Shown: positions 27,901 through 37,094, numbered from the stretch's first letter. The stretch is 47,604 bases of DNA from Gammaproteobacteria bacterium (GCA_030065815.1 JASJCU010000029.1:1-47604), one strand, 5' to 3'. Numbers and translations are program-made. Notes: generated from the letters alone by a model not told the origin.

Positions 27901-30002
27901 GCCTGCTGGTCGACCGAGTACGCGAGCAGGCCGGCGAGCAGCGACGGCGCGTTGCGCAGCTGCGCGGTCGCCCCCTTGATATCGTCGCCGTCGTCGAGCG
28001 CATCGGCGAGGTCCTGGATGTAATTCGCATCATCCGGCAGACGCGACTCGGCGGCCGCCTCCTGCGACGGGACTTCGGCGTCGGCCTGCACCCACGGCAA
28101 TGTGCGCGGCAGCTGGCTGGGTTCGGGACGTACCGTGATATTGGCGATCGACAGCGCCGCGAGCTGCGTCGCGGTAACGGCCTCGACGCCCTGGACCGCG
28201 GCGTAGAGCTGTAGGAAGACGCTGTTCGGCGCCATCCGCAGGTCGTTCTGGAACTCGCCGAGAGCACCCTGCACGGCCGAGCCGAGCGTGTCCCTGGACA
28301 CCTCGCGGTAGCTCAGCGCCTGCGCCCACGGCCCGTGGCGCAGCAAGGTGTTGGTGGTCTCGGCGCTGCCGTCGAAGCGCGCGACATTGTTGACACCGCT
28401 CTGCCACGACGGGCGCAGCAGTCTGAGCACGTCGTCGAGGCCGCGTTCGAAGCCGGCATCGGGCCGGTAGCGGTCGGCGGCCAGCACCGGCAGCACGCCG
28501 TACGGCTGGTTGGCGACGCGCAACGGCTGCAGCGGACCGGCCGGGCGCACGTAGCGCACGGCGTGATCGCGCACCTCGGTGAAGGTGTCCTCGGACGCGC
28601 CGTCGTCGTCGGCGCGCGTCCAGTACTCCTCGATGTAGTTGCCGGCCAGGCCGCGGTACAGGCAGTTGGCCATGTGCCCGGCCAATTCGGTCTCGTCGAG
28701 CTCGGCGTGGCTGATGTGTTCGCTGTCGAAGCCACCCTCGGGTATCCCGAACGCCGTACGCAAGGCGTCGATCGCGCGCGTGCCCGGTGCGGCCACCGGC
28801 GGCGGGGCCGCGTTCTCGCTGGCGTCGCGTTCGAATGCCGGCGAATGTCCGGCGCCCTGCGCGCGGGTGTTGTTGGTCGGCGTGCCGAGCGGCACGAAGC
28901 CGACCCCGCCGCTAGCGCCGTTGGCCTCGAGCAGTGCGCCGATGCCGCTGGCCGCGTCGTCGGGCGACAAGGTCCAGTCGACACCGACGACGACCAGTCT
29001 GCTGACGCCCTGCGCCAGCTGGTAACCGCTCAGTGAGATATCGGCCGTCCGGATCGTGATGCCCATGCCGACCTTCTCGGCCGCGGCGAAATCCGCGAGC
29101 CACGCCGATTCGCCGCTGAACGGACTCGGTGCCGCGTCGGCGGGCTTGGGGTCACCGGGGGCGATGACCGGCGACATCGCCAGCACGTCGGGTACGACCT
29201 TGCCGAACTTGCGAAACGCGATCTGACCGTTGGGCGCGTAGCCGACCGCGCAGAAGCGGTCGGGCAGCAGCGTCGCGACCGGCTGTGCCGACAGCCGCGA
29301 GCCGGTGACGACGTCGGACGGGAACAGCGGCGCCTCGGGCGGCTCGCCGGGATCCTCGAGCAAGGCCGCGTTGGACGGGCGCATCACGCGGACGACGAAC
29401 GCGGCGCGCGGCGCGCGCAGCGCCCGGACCATCTCCGCCCACAGCGCCTCGGGGCGCTGCCGGCGCATGCGGAACTGCTCGTCGGTCTCGAAGCCGGGAT
29501 CGTCGGCGTCGCTGATGCGCGGTTTGCGCGCGTCCCATGCCGCCTGCCAGTAGGCCTGTCCGGCCTTCTGCTCGACCGCGGTCAGGCCCTCGCCATGCGC
29601 CTGGACGTTGATCGCGTCCGGGTAGACGCGGATCTGCAGGCTGTTCGCTGTGTAGCGGGTCTCGAGGCGCACCGGGAACAGCGCGATCGGCAGGTCGCCC
29701 TCGAGGCCCTCGAACAGCGCCAGCGCCTGCTTCAGGTTGGCGGCGGCCTTGGCCGATTCGGCGGCCAGCTGATCGAGCAGCTTGAGGCGCGCCGCGCGCG
29801 CCGCGTCGTAGGCGGTCGTCGCATTGTTGTAGGCCTGGCTCGCCTGGCCGATCGCGGTGGCCGATGCGCCGCTGGCGGTCAGCCCGTCACGCGTGCGCTT
29901 GGCGTCCTCGACCGCGAAGATCGCCGCGGCCAGGTCACGGTCGGCCTGGCGGCGCTGCGTGCGCAGGCCCTGGATGGCATCGAACTGGGAAGGGCGGGGC
30001 AT
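24996..30002 (-). CDS. Giant conserved uncharacterised protein (cassette gene 3, 1668 aa)
   Basis: Starts 38 bp after cassette gene 2. It has no signal peptide. Residues about 1-100 are strongly helical and rich in Ala, Arg and Gln, probably a coiled coil. A block LPIALFPVRLETRYTANSLQ follows (about 104-123), then RIYPDAINVQAHGEG-like sequence (actual text RVYPDAINVQAHGEG), which I associate with conserved hypothetical proteins. Later segments (PLRVANQPYGVLPVLAADRY; LMPSMRHAAAAAILRSGYLS; FVLRGRVFVGDSVQNDPIEF) look globular. I see no ATP-binding, protease or nuclease motif. The size, absence of membrane segments and N-terminal coiled coil would suit a structural or scaffold role, which is inference only. 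A 691-aa open frame on the other strand is a shadow. Confidence 0.85.
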   Translation of the reverse strand: MPRPSQFDAIQGLRTQRRQADRDLAAAIFAVEDAKRTRDGLTASGASATAIGQASQAYNNATTAYDAARAARLKLLDQLAAESAKAAANLKQALALFEGLEGDLPIALFPVRLETRYTANSLQIRVYPDAINVQAHGEGLTAVEQKAGQAYWQAAWDARKPRISDADDPGFETDEQFRMRRQRPEALWAEMVRALRAPRAAFVVRVMRPSNAALLEDPGEPPEAPLFPSDVVTGSRLSAQPVATLLPDRFCAVGYAPNGQIAFRKFGKVVPDVLAMSPVIAPGDPKPADAAPSPFSGESAWLADFAAAEKVGMGITIRTADISLSGYQLAQGVSRLVVVGVDWTLSPDDAASGIGALLEANGASGGVGFVPLGTPTNNTRAQGAGHSPAFERDASENAAPPPVAAPGTRAIDALRTAFGIPEGGFDSEHISHAELDETELAGHMANCLYRGLAGNYIEEYWTRADDDGASEDTFTEVRDHAVRYVRPAGPLQPLRVANQPYGVLPVLAADRYRPDAGFERGLDDVLRLLRPSWQSGVNNVARFDGSAETTNTLLRHGPWAQALSYREVSRDTLGSAVQGALGEFQNDLRMAPNSVFLQLYAAVQGVEAVTATQLAALSIANITVRPEPSQLPRTLPWVQADAEVPSQEAAAESRLPDDANYIQDLADALDDGDDIKGATAQLRNAPSLLAGLLAYSVDQQADKAAELFLHQTLKAKLPGRQISKLKTPMAIGIEATVDDEQSFTISHAGELAAIGLDKVTGDDSVTSHAVKQAAAVYQGHDVAIAAWHEQPYADAILQWRARSPRHTRDLASVRASLDALKQRTVGELDWALRTTLDMFDWRLDAWITSQATRRLADLRSGTDEDGEPTVINGVHIGAWGFVEDLKPDSAGNRESLGHMLMPSMRHAAAAAILRSGYLSNEPAARKAYDLDLSSRRVRAAKAVFEGLAKGQQLAALLGYRFERGLRDKLLGAYILPFRNKYPLRPVRLNTQGVADDQPDEAIAARDVVDGVKLMEAGNAAVNGVGLSTADKQTVKALIADINALWDAVADLSVAEATYQIAQGNVDRAAAALSVLDKQTTPVESQVGNSPRDGVTYTQRVALLLDGKATLPAVWPKDAHGRAEPALNAWVAQLIGDPKRFVLRGRVFVGDSVQNDPIEFNPAQLGLSPLALLYALDAPGGARRDARTGAAGDSAAPDDAPHELSRLRLVIAELMTEKATGAHGPQAFVHIEEVPTAKNQRGLVHLEALLGLARRVVSQSRPAVRADLAVLDNNFGSDNPEGDYPGVDHAELDQRAVAAATTFGNLANALLAKLPADENTPVNTSSVESALAALRPYNVLGVERESHRAFPDQAAYAQSVRERGQLAASDIGRRLTAIGEQRDAASAAGAIPATIVQAAIDTLKAVFGRDFAVLPRFSPGDAAGTINASLGAQAALTGNDPVAVPGWLPKIAKVRDGVEGLQSLLLGREMLVGRFADKTFGILQSPATPDPVWAALPQAWPDAPGDNITDSDLLSGGRQRAELAVAVHAPGGLPNSVTANTALVGLVCDDWAETVPLHTSTAAITFHYDAPGARAPQSILLAVPPQRSMPNWAFDDVLATINEAIELARLRAVCPAQLTGSVNLALPMNVIPDSKAPTVPGLNIGLMAKDAFAVASDVSVTTVMATGKV

Positions 30003-30040
30003 GGCTCAGTCTCTCCTCGGCCGATCGGCACGGTGCCGTG

Positions 30041-33000
30041 TCATGACAGCCGGTTGCCGTCGAAGTAGCCGCGGAACGGCCGTTGCAGCATCGCGCGCGC
30101 GATCTCGCCGGCATGGCTGTCGGCGGCGGCGACCTCGAGCGCATTGTCGACCAGGTCGACCTGGGCGAGCTGCGACAGCGCGATATGGCCGCCGATCGGT
30201 GTACCGACCTCGCCCCAGTCGACGTCGAGCCAGGTGTCGCCGGCACCGGCGGGCTGCAGCGGCGGCAGGCTCTGCAGCGCACGCTGTGCGTTGACCTGGG
30301 CGGTGAACGCCTGGCCGACCGGTGCGGTCGCGCCGACCTCGACGACCTTGCCGCCGCGCCGCCGCACGCGGCGTACCTCGCGTTGCAGCTCCTGGTCGTC
30401 GAAACCGAAGCGCGGCTCGGTCATCGGCTCCTCGAGCACGAACCAGTGCTTGTTGGCGTCGCTGGCGAGGATCGGGAACAGGAAGAACACGATGTCGCTG
30501 CCGATCGTGCCGGCGCCCTCGGGCGACACGAACTTGCTCGCGGTCGTGAAATCGGGCTCGCTGCTGCCGGCGTCCTTGACGACCGCGTAGATCGCGGTGT
30601 TCGGGTAACGGCGCAGCAGCTGGCCGCGGATCAGCAGAGCCAGCCGGCCCTCGCCGTTGTCGCCCGGTATCGGCGAACCGGCCTCGCCGAGATTGTCGTA
30701 CAGGTTCCATTCGTGGATCGGCTGGATGTCGACCCGGTTGCGGTCGAAGTACGGCCAGAAGCGCTGGAACGGCGTGCCGCGCTGGTCGGTCGGGTAGCCG
30801 CGCCACAGCAGCTCGCGGCCCATCTCGTGGTTGCTGCCGACCATGCAGCTCTCGACGAACTTCGGGTTGGTCTTGACCAGCAGGATGGTGTCGTTGGGGA
30901 TGTCCTCGACGCCCGGCATGAACGCCGACTTGTCCATCGCGACCAGCCGCTTGTACAGCAGCTCGTCGATCTTCGGATAGGCCATGACGCGGTCGTAGAA
31001 CTTCGGGATCACGAAGCGCTCGCGGTCCTTGAGGAACTCGGCGACGAATCCGGCCGGTGCCTTGTCGAGCGCGAAATCGTTGCTGCCGAGCTGCAGCAGG
31101 CTCTCGACACGCCTGGTGACCAGCACGCCGGGATCGATCGCCTGCGACACCGTGTTCGCGGTGCTCGTGGTCCGGAACGGCACGACGTCGATCGTGACGC
31201 CCTTCGGCGGTGCCGCGACGGCGTCGAACCCGAGGCGGTCGCGCCAGGCATCCTTGAAGCGGTCGAGTTCGGCCGCGGTCGACAACGGCGGCACGACGGT
31301 GATGCTGACCTTGTCCGGATCGGCGGCCGGACCGCGGGCGACGAAATCGGAGCCGCCGGTGCTGTCGATCGCGATCGGCGCCTTGCCCGCGGCCTTCGTA
31401 TCGATGCTGTTGGCCGGCAGCGAGTTGAACAACGCGCTGTTGCCGTAGCGGCGGATCGCGTCGACCTCGACCAGGCCGATCGTGTCGGGCCGGATCGTCG
31501 CACCGACGCGGCCACGGCGGGCGGCCTTCGGCGCCACGTCGACCAGCTGGCCGCCGCGGGCATCGACCTTGAGTCCGGTCGCCTGCAGGGTCGGCATCAT
31601 CTCGGCGCCGGTATCGACGCTGAGCAGCACACCCTCGGCGCGCAACGGCTTGGTCGCGGCGAGTTCGCTGGCGATCTGCGCGCCGGTGAACACGTCGGTC
31701 ACGCCGCGGTCGGCGAGTGCGGCATTGAGCTCGCCGATGCGGGCATAGTGGCTGTCGACGAGCACGCCGGCCTTGAGTTTGTCGGTCAGTGTCGGTGCCT
31801 TCCAACCGTCGCGCCGGAGCAGCTTGCCGGCCTCGCGCGACTGGCGCTGAATCGCACGCACGTCGCCGAGCTGCAGGCCGCTGCCGAGCCCTGGGATGTT
31901 CAGCGAGCGTCGCGATCGGCGCGGCAGACGCAGGCTGTCGAGCGCCTCGAGGCCGCTGAAGCCGTCGCTGCGGAAACGCGGCGGCTGGGCGAAGGTCTTG
32001 GCCGCGGTCTTGGTCTGGAAGCCGGCGGCCAGCGCATCCAGGTGCTGGGTTGCGGCGCTGCCGGCGGTGTGGCGCAGCAGCGCGCGCGCCGGGCTCAGCG
32101 TGCGCCGCAGCGCACCGTCACCGAAGCCGTCCGGCAGGCTGGTGGTCGACGCATAGCCGTGCACGGTCAGGTCGGTGTCGATACGGATCCGGGTCGCGGC
32201 CGGGGCGAACAGCGCGAGGCGGCGTGCCTCGGGCAGGATCGAAAAGCGCTGCATCAGCTGCGCGAGCGCCTTCTTCGCGACCTGCGACAGCGCGAACAGG
32301 CGCTCGGCGCGCAGCACGTCGCCGATCTGCCGCCATGCCGCCTGCATGAAGACCTCCTGGTTGGTCTGCACCAGGCGTGTACCTACGCTCGCCGCCATGC
32401 GCCGCGGCACCGACGCATTCAGGTGATCCATCCAGCGGTCGCGCTCGCCGGTGTCGATGATGTGGCGACGCGCGTGGAAGCCGCCGTAGACCGGCGGGCC
32501 GACGACCGGTATCTGCAGGGCGGCATCGTCGAGGTTCAGCGTGCCGCGGACCGAGGCCTCGCCGGCGTTCAACACGGTCGCGATGTCGTCGGCGATGGCG
32601 TCGTCGGCGCCGGGCTCGGGCGAGTCGGTGATCGCCAGCGACAGCAGCGCGCCTTCGTATTGCGCGACGTAGTTGTCGGCGACGAACTTCGTGCCCTGCT
32701 GGCGTGCGCTGTGCGGCTGCAGCAGGCGGTCGGCGTCGACCTCGACCGGCAGGCGGCCGAGCCTGTCGAGCTTGTCCTGGATGCTGGCCGGGTGCTCGGC
32801 CGGTGCCTTGAGGCGGCGCGCCAGGGTCTCGAAATCGCCGGCCGGCCCGGTGCTGAAGGTCCAGTGGTAGTAACAGGCGACTTCGAAGTCGGTCTGCGAC
32901 TGGGTGCCGGTCCACGCCGGGGTCAGCGTCGCGTTGGCATCCAGCGGCTTGCCGAGCGCGGCATCCAGGCCGGGTTTGAAGGTCGGCACCAGGCACGCGA

Positions 33001-33619
33001 TGTAGCCCTTGTTCGGCCGCAGACGGCGCGGGCAGACCAGTCGCGACAGGTTCTTCGACGGCGCGTTCTGCAGCATGTCACCGACCTGCTGGCCGGGATC
33101 GTCGCGCACGACCTGGGCGTGCGCCCACATCCACGCCTCGGACAGATCGGGCAGCGCAGTGTTGGTCGGCAGCAGCACCGACGGCAGCTCGCGGCCCGGA
33201 CGCAGCACCGGATCGGCGACCTCGTCACGCGAGAACACGACCAGCGCCAGCCACGGTGCCAGGCGCTCTTTGCCGTCCGGCTTGGCCGGCGTGAACAGCC
33301 ACGGGAAGTCCGGCGTGTCGAACTCGATCGCCGCCAGGTAGTTGGGTTCGAAGTCGTGGTTGTTGCTGCGCGGCTCGACGCGCACGATCACGCGTGGGTC
33401 GATACCGATGACGTCGCCGGGGCCGAGCAGCTTGAGGTCGACGGTCGGCGTCGCGGTCATGTCGCCGCCGCCCGTGCCCTTGATCTTCAGGCCGATGCTC
33501 ACGTTCGGCAGCGCCGACACGCCGTCCATCGCCAGCTGCGCGTGGGTGTGGGCACGCGCGAGACCGCGCCGCGCCCACGGCATGAAGTCGTATTTCAGAT
33601 CCGGATCAGCGACGGCCAT
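30041..33619 (-). CDS. Large conserved uncharacterised protein (cassette gene 2, 1192 aa)
   Basis: Starts 12 bp after the DUF6603 gene, with GAGGAT as ribosome site. No signal peptide or membrane helix. The N-terminus (DLKYDFMPWARRGLARAH) leads into a beta-rich domain (PWLALVVFSRDE, CYYHWTFSTGPAGDFETLAR). An Arg-rich middle region (about 590-660, LRLPRRSRRSLNIPGLGSGL) follows. The best conserved-looking block is NHEMGRELLWRGYPTDQRGT, then PFQRFW (about 930-955), with HWFVLEEPMTEPRFGFDDQE further on. I recognise this block from uncharacterised bacterial proteins but not from any assigned function. The organisation points to co-translation with the DUF6603 protein. Confidence 0.85.
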   Translation of the reverse strand: MAVADPDLKYDFMPWARRGLARAHTHAQLAMDGVSALPNVSIGLKIKGTGGGDMTATPTVDLKLLGPGDVIGIDPRVIVRVEPRSNNHDFEPNYLAAIEFDTPDFPWLFTPAKPDGKERLAPWLALVVFSRDEVADPVLRPGRELPSVLLPTNTALPDLSEAWMWAHAQVVRDDPGQQVGDMLQNAPSKNLSRLVCPRRLRPNKGYIACLVPTFKPGLDAALGKPLDANATLTPAWTGTQSQTDFEVACYYHWTFSTGPAGDFETLARRLKAPAEHPASIQDKLDRLGRLPVEVDADRLLQPHSARQQGTKFVADNYVAQYEGALLSLAITDSPEPGADDAIADDIATVLNAGEASVRGTLNLDDAALQIPVVGPPVYGGFHARRHIIDTGERDRWMDHLNASVPRRMAASVGTRLVQTNQEVFMQAAWRQIGDVLRAERLFALSQVAKKALAQLMQRFSILPEARRLALFAPAATRIRIDTDLTVHGYASTTSLPDGFGDGALRRTLSPARALLRHTAGSAATQHLDALAAGFQTKTAAKTFAQPPRFRSDGFSGLEALDSLRLPRRSRRSLNIPGLGSGLQLGDVRAIQRQSREAGKLLRRDGWKAPTLTDKLKAGVLVDSHYARIGELNAALADRGVTDVFTGAQIASELAATKPLRAEGVLLSVDTGAEMMPTLQATGLKVDARGGQLVDVAPKAARRGRVGATIRPDTIGLVEVDAIRRYGNSALFNSLPANSIDTKAAGKAPIAIDSTGGSDFVARGPAADPDKVSITVVPPLSTAAELDRFKDAWRDRLGFDAVAAPPKGVTIDVVPFRTTSTANTVSQAIDPGVLVTRRVESLLQLGSNDFALDKAPAGFVAEFLKDRERFVIPKFYDRVMAYPKIDELLYKRLVAMDKSAFMPGVEDIPNDTILLVKTNPKFVESCMVGSNHEMGRELLWRGYPTDQRGTPFQRFWPYFDRNRVDIQPIHEWNLYDNLGEAGSPIPGDNGEGRLALLIRGQLLRRYPNTAIYAVVKDAGSSEPDFTTASKFVSPEGAGTIGSDIVFFLFPILASDANKHWFVLEEPMTEPRFGFDDQELQREVRRVRRRGGKVVEVGATAPVGQAFTAQVNAQRALQSLPPLQPAGAGDTWLDVDWGEVGTPIGGHIALSQLAQVDLVDNALEVAAADSHAGEIARAMLQRPFRGYFDGNRLS

Positions 33620-33631
33620 GCGCAGGCATCC

Positions 33632-36600
33632 TCAATCGAGTTCCAGTTCGAACAGTTCGGCGACCTGCACCTGCTCGGCGGCGCGCCGGCTGCCGCTGCT
33701 GCGCGCCAGGCCGTTCTCGGCCGCGAACACGCCGTCGAAGGCCTCGGCCAGCGCCGGCTGCTGGTCGACGATGCCGGTGACCGCGGTCGGCACCGCGTCG
33801 CGCATGCGCAGCGGCGTGCCGTCGACCGGCAGCATGCCGTCGAGTTCGCGCAGCCCGGAACGCGCGACCGCGCCGGTCTCGATCATCCACTGCGCCGCGG
33901 CGTTGTTCTGCGCGAACAGGTGGCTGGCGAGGATCTGGCTGCTCAGGCCGGACAGGAAGCCGGGCGGCGGTGACAGGTCGCGCGTCTCCCAGTCGACCGG
34001 GCAGCTGATCGACGGCCCGGAGACGAAGTCCTCGAGGCCGAAATCACGTCCGGCCGCCATCGCCTCGAACGACGGTTTGCCGAGGCGGTCGTCGTCGGAC
34101 ATCTTGAAGAACTGCGCGGCCGCGAACTGCTCCTTCTTGACCCCTGGCGTCGCGTGTGCGGCGCTGTCGGGGAACGTGATGTCGTCGATGTCGAGCGTGT
34201 TTGGACCGTCGACGGCGGCGTCGCCGACCTTGTCGAGCTTGACCGCGAGCGGCACGCGCGTCTGCGTGAACGCCAGCGCCGCGAGCGGGTGGGCGACGAT
34301 GTCCTTCTCGCCTTCACGTTTCGCAAAGGTGCAGTAGCTCTCGTCGGCCGACGGCAGCTGCACGCTCCAGTTCTCGCGCTTGGCCGCCTCGCTCTCGAGC
34401 AACAGGAACGCGTGCTCGGTGACCAGCGGCGTATCGGTGTCGCTGCCCCAGGACTCGTCGAAGTCGACCGAGACGCTGCCGAACAGGCCGAGGTCGACGG
34501 TGCCGACACCGCGCACCCGCCAGCGTCCCGGTCCCTTCAGCAGTCCTTCCAGGCGTACGCCGAACTCGATGCCGAAGGCCTGCGCATTGGCCCAGGCACG
34601 GAAGTCGACCTCGAAATAGAACTTGGGTGCCAGGTAAATGATCGCGTCGAAGCCGAAACCGGCATCGAAGCTGGCGACGCCGACGTCGCCCCAGGCCTTG
34701 ACCTCGGCGCCGCCCTGCACGGTCGCCGCGGTGACCGCGAAGTAGACCTTGATACTGACGCCGACGATACCGATGTCGAAGCCGGCGCCGATGCGCTGAA
34801 ACGGTGCCGGTATGTCCGGCGGGATGTCGGCGAAGCGCGGATGGAAACCGCCCGCCGACATCAGGAACGTGGTCTGCTCGCCGAACGCGGCGCGGAACGC
34901 GAACTGGCCGGTCAACGTGATCTTGGCGACATGCGAGTCGCGCAGCGCACCGTCGAAGCCGATCTTGAACGGGTCGAACACGATCACGCCGACGAAGTCG
35001 AGCTGCAGACGCAGGATCGACAGCTGCTCGTCGACCAGCGGCGGCACCTGCACGATCAACTGGCCGAGCAGCGCGATCTGGCTGCTCTCGATCAGCACGC
35101 CGGCGCGGATGATCACGAGGCTCGGCGTGCCCCAGCCGATCTCGACCATCGGCCCGATGATGAAGCCGCCGGCCTTGTACGGGAACAGCGTCTTCAGTGT
35201 CTCGAAGATCTGTGGCGCGTTGCTGGTGACGTCCTCCGGAAACAGCACCGCGTCCAGCCCGCCATTGCCGAGCGCATTGGTCATCGCGTTGGTATCGGCG
35301 GTGTGCTGCACGCCGATCAGGCCGCCGATGCCGGTCAGCGTGAAGCCCCAGGATAATTGGATGGGCGGGAAGTTGCCGTAGACCAGCAGCAGCAGCGACC
35401 AGTTGTTGCCGGGTGGGCGCTTGGTGTTGAGCAGGCCGAGCGCCTTGACACTGATATTGATCAGCTGCAGCTCGAGCGCGCCTTTGTACTCACCGAGCTC
35501 GGGGTCGAGCGACAGGAAGCCGCCGCCTTTGACGACGCCGGCATCGAGGCTCATGCCGAGCCCGGTCGGCGGCTTGAACTTCAGTTCCGGCGTACCGTCG
35601 GCGACCGTGATGACCAGCTCGGCGCCGATGCGCTCGACCGACGCCTGGAACGGCCCGATCTCGACGCCGGCCGAGACCGACAGCTCGATCTCGACGGTCG
35701 TGAAGTTGTCCTTGGGCTCGATCGCGAACGTGATCAGCTGCAGCTCGAACGGTCCGGTCGGCAACTCGGTGACCGGCAGGTTGACGCGCAGGCCGGTGCC
35801 GTTCTTCAGGCGCAGGCCGCCGGCCGCGTCGGCCAGCACCTCGATGTCGAACGCGACCGTGATGTCGTCGCCCATGACCTGCGACAGCAGGCTGTCGTCG
35901 ACCCGGATGATGATCTTGCCGCCCTTGGCGCGCAGGTTGACCGACGGCGCCAGGTCGCTGCCGGCGGCCGGCTTCTGCAGCGCGATGCCGGCGCCGAGCT
36001 CGTCGACCTGCAGGCGCACGACCGGTGAGCCGGCCGGGTCGGGGATGCTGATCGCGCCGTCGTTGCCTGTCTCCTTCTTGATCGCGGCGGCGAGGCTCAG
36101 GCCGAGCGGTTTGCTGTTGCTCTCGGCGACCGGCGGGAAGCTGCCGTCCCAGAGGATCTGCACGCCGCCCTGTGCGGCGAGGTCGAACACCAGCCTGTGG
36201 TTGCCGTCGACCTTCTCCTTGTTGACCGCGGCGTCCATGTCGATAACGACGCCCTTGGCGAGATCGAAATGGCTGATCTCGATCTTCTTGTTGCCCGGCA
36301 GGAACGGGAACGGGATCGTCGGGTGCGGCAGTATCGGCTCGGCGAGCGTGGTCGCGGCGAAATTGGCCCAGTCCCTGATCGCCTCTTCGCCGCCGAAGGC
36401 CTTGTCCAGGACACCGCCGAGGATCACGGTCTGCACGCCGAGCGCCGCCGACGTGTCGACGTGTTGCGCGGTATTGCTGGTCATCGCCTCGGCGAGCTTC
36501 TTGGCGACCGGCGTCGTCGCGGTCGCTGCCTTGATGTCTTCGGACAGCGTCAGCAGCAGCTTGCCGAGCCCGAACGCGCTGCTGTGGATACCGGCATTGT

Positions 36601-36949
36601 CGACCGCGCTCTTGACCTGTTCGACGATCGTCTTGATCGCGGCGGCGGCGTCGCCGACGTTGCCGCTGCCGATCGCGTCGATCGCCTTCTTCAGCGGGTC
36701 GATGCCGACGATGACCTCGCCGACGACGAGCGCGGCGACCGACAGGCTCTCGCCCGACGTGGTCGGTTTGTTGAACGCGTTGCTGTTGTTCGGCGGCGGC
36801 GCGACGGCCGGGTTCTTCGGGTCGGTCAGGCTCCACAGGACCTTGGTCAGGGCGGCGCGCTGCGCGCTGTCGGCGATCCCGTCGAAGGCCTCGTCGATCG
36901 CCTCCGCAAACCATCCATGGACCCGTTCGAAGGCCTTGTCGTCCGCCAT
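33632..36949 (-). CDS. DUF6603-type large protein (cassette gene 1, 1105 aa)
   Basis: First gene of the cassette, with an AAGGGGGGG ribosome site just before the ATG. Residues 1-200 are helical; from 220 on, the chain is almost entirely short alternating hydrophobic strands. Residues about 540-835 match my memory of the DUF6603 domain: GIGGLIGVQHTADTNAMTNA, LDAVLFPEDVTSNAPQI, GPMVEIGWGTPSLVIIRAG, SAGGFHPRFADIPPDIPAPF and GRWRVRGVGTVDLGLFGSVS. There is no signal peptide. DUF6603 has no known role. The long run of amphipathic strands could form a solenoid, groove or barrel, possibly lipid-contacting; that is speculation. Confidence 0.8.
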   Translation of the reverse strand: MADDKAFERVHGWFAEAIDEAFDGIADSAQRAALTKVLWSLTDPKNPAVAPPPNNSNAFNKPTTSGESLSVAALVVGEVIVGIDPLKKAIDAIGSGNVGDAAAAIKTIVEQVKSAVDNAGIHSSAFGLGKLLLTLSEDIKAATATTPVAKKLAEAMTSNTAQHVDTSAALGVQTVILGGVLDKAFGGEEAIRDWANFAATTLAEPILPHPTIPFPFLPGNKKIEISHFDLAKGVVIDMDAAVNKEKVDGNHRLVFDLAAQGGVQILWDGSFPPVAESNSKPLGLSLAAAIKKETGNDGAISIPDPAGSPVVRLQVDELGAGIALQKPAAGSDLAPSVNLRAKGGKIIIRVDDSLLSQVMGDDITVAFDIEVLADAAGGLRLKNGTGLRVNLPVTELPTGPFELQLITFAIEPKDNFTTVEIELSVSAGVEIGPFQASVERIGAELVITVADGTPELKFKPPTGLGMSLDAGVVKGGGFLSLDPELGEYKGALELQLINISVKALGLLNTKRPPGNNWSLLLLVYGNFPPIQLSWGFTLTGIGGLIGVQHTADTNAMTNALGNGGLDAVLFPEDVTSNAPQIFETLKTLFPYKAGGFIIGPMVEIGWGTPSLVIIRAGVLIESSQIALLGQLIVQVPPLVDEQLSILRLQLDFVGVIVFDPFKIGFDGALRDSHVAKITLTGQFAFRAAFGEQTTFLMSAGGFHPRFADIPPDIPAPFQRIGAGFDIGIVGVSIKVYFAVTAATVQGGAEVKAWGDVGVASFDAGFGFDAIIYLAPKFYFEVDFRAWANAQAFGIEFGVRLEGLLKGPGRWRVRGVGTVDLGLFGSVSVDFDESWGSDTDTPLVTEHAFLLLESEAAKRENWSVQLPSADESYCTFAKREGEKDIVAHPLAALAFTQTRVPLAVKLDKVGDAAVDGPNTLDIDDITFPDSAAHATPGVKKEQFAAAQFFKMSDDDRLGKPSFEAMAAGRDFGLEDFVSGPSISCPVDWETRDLSPPPGFLSGLSSQILASHLFAQNNAAAQWMIETGAVARSGLRELDGMLPVDGTPLRMRDAVPTAVTGIVDQQPALAEAFDGVFAAENGLARSSGSRRAAEQVQVAELFELELD

Positions 36950-37080
36950 GTCCCCCCCCTTCGCGTGCGTGTGTGCGCACGGACCGGCATGGTTGTTATC
37001 GGGTGAGCGCCGGTGGACCAGTTATAGACCATCCGCCGACGCTGCCTATGCGGGTAAACGCTCAGGAACCCGATTCTGAA

Positions 37081-37094
37081 TTGATTGTGATCAA
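37081..37094. promoter_or_regulatory. Perfect FNR consensus box between two divergent operons
   Basis: TTGAT-TGTG-ATCAA is an exact match to the FNR/ANR consensus TTGAT-N4-ATCAA. It lies in the 291-bp gap between the four-gene cassette (minus) and the GAF-HlyD operon (plus). On the minus side a TATAAC -10 candidate (37026-37021) would put the box near -73.5, close to a class-I FNR position. The plus side has no AT-rich -10 at a matching distance, so control of the minus operon is more likely. Confidence 0.6.

Noticed and set aside
26139-28214. 691-aa open frame opposite cassette gene 3
   Set aside because: Antisense shadow with biased composition and no recognisable motif.
30083-33973. 1296-aa open frame on the plus strand opposite cassette genes 1 and 2
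   Set aside because: It is a shadow of the minus-strand genes. Its composition (very rich in Arg, Ala, Gly, Asp, His, Gln) is typical of the reverse complement of GC-rich coding DNA, and the minus-strand proteins have coherent domain blocks.
23030-36949. Phage tail, contractile injection system or toxin cluster
   Set aside because: No sheath, tube, spike, baseplate, AAA ATPase or toxin motif is visible in any of the four proteins; large size alone is not evidence.
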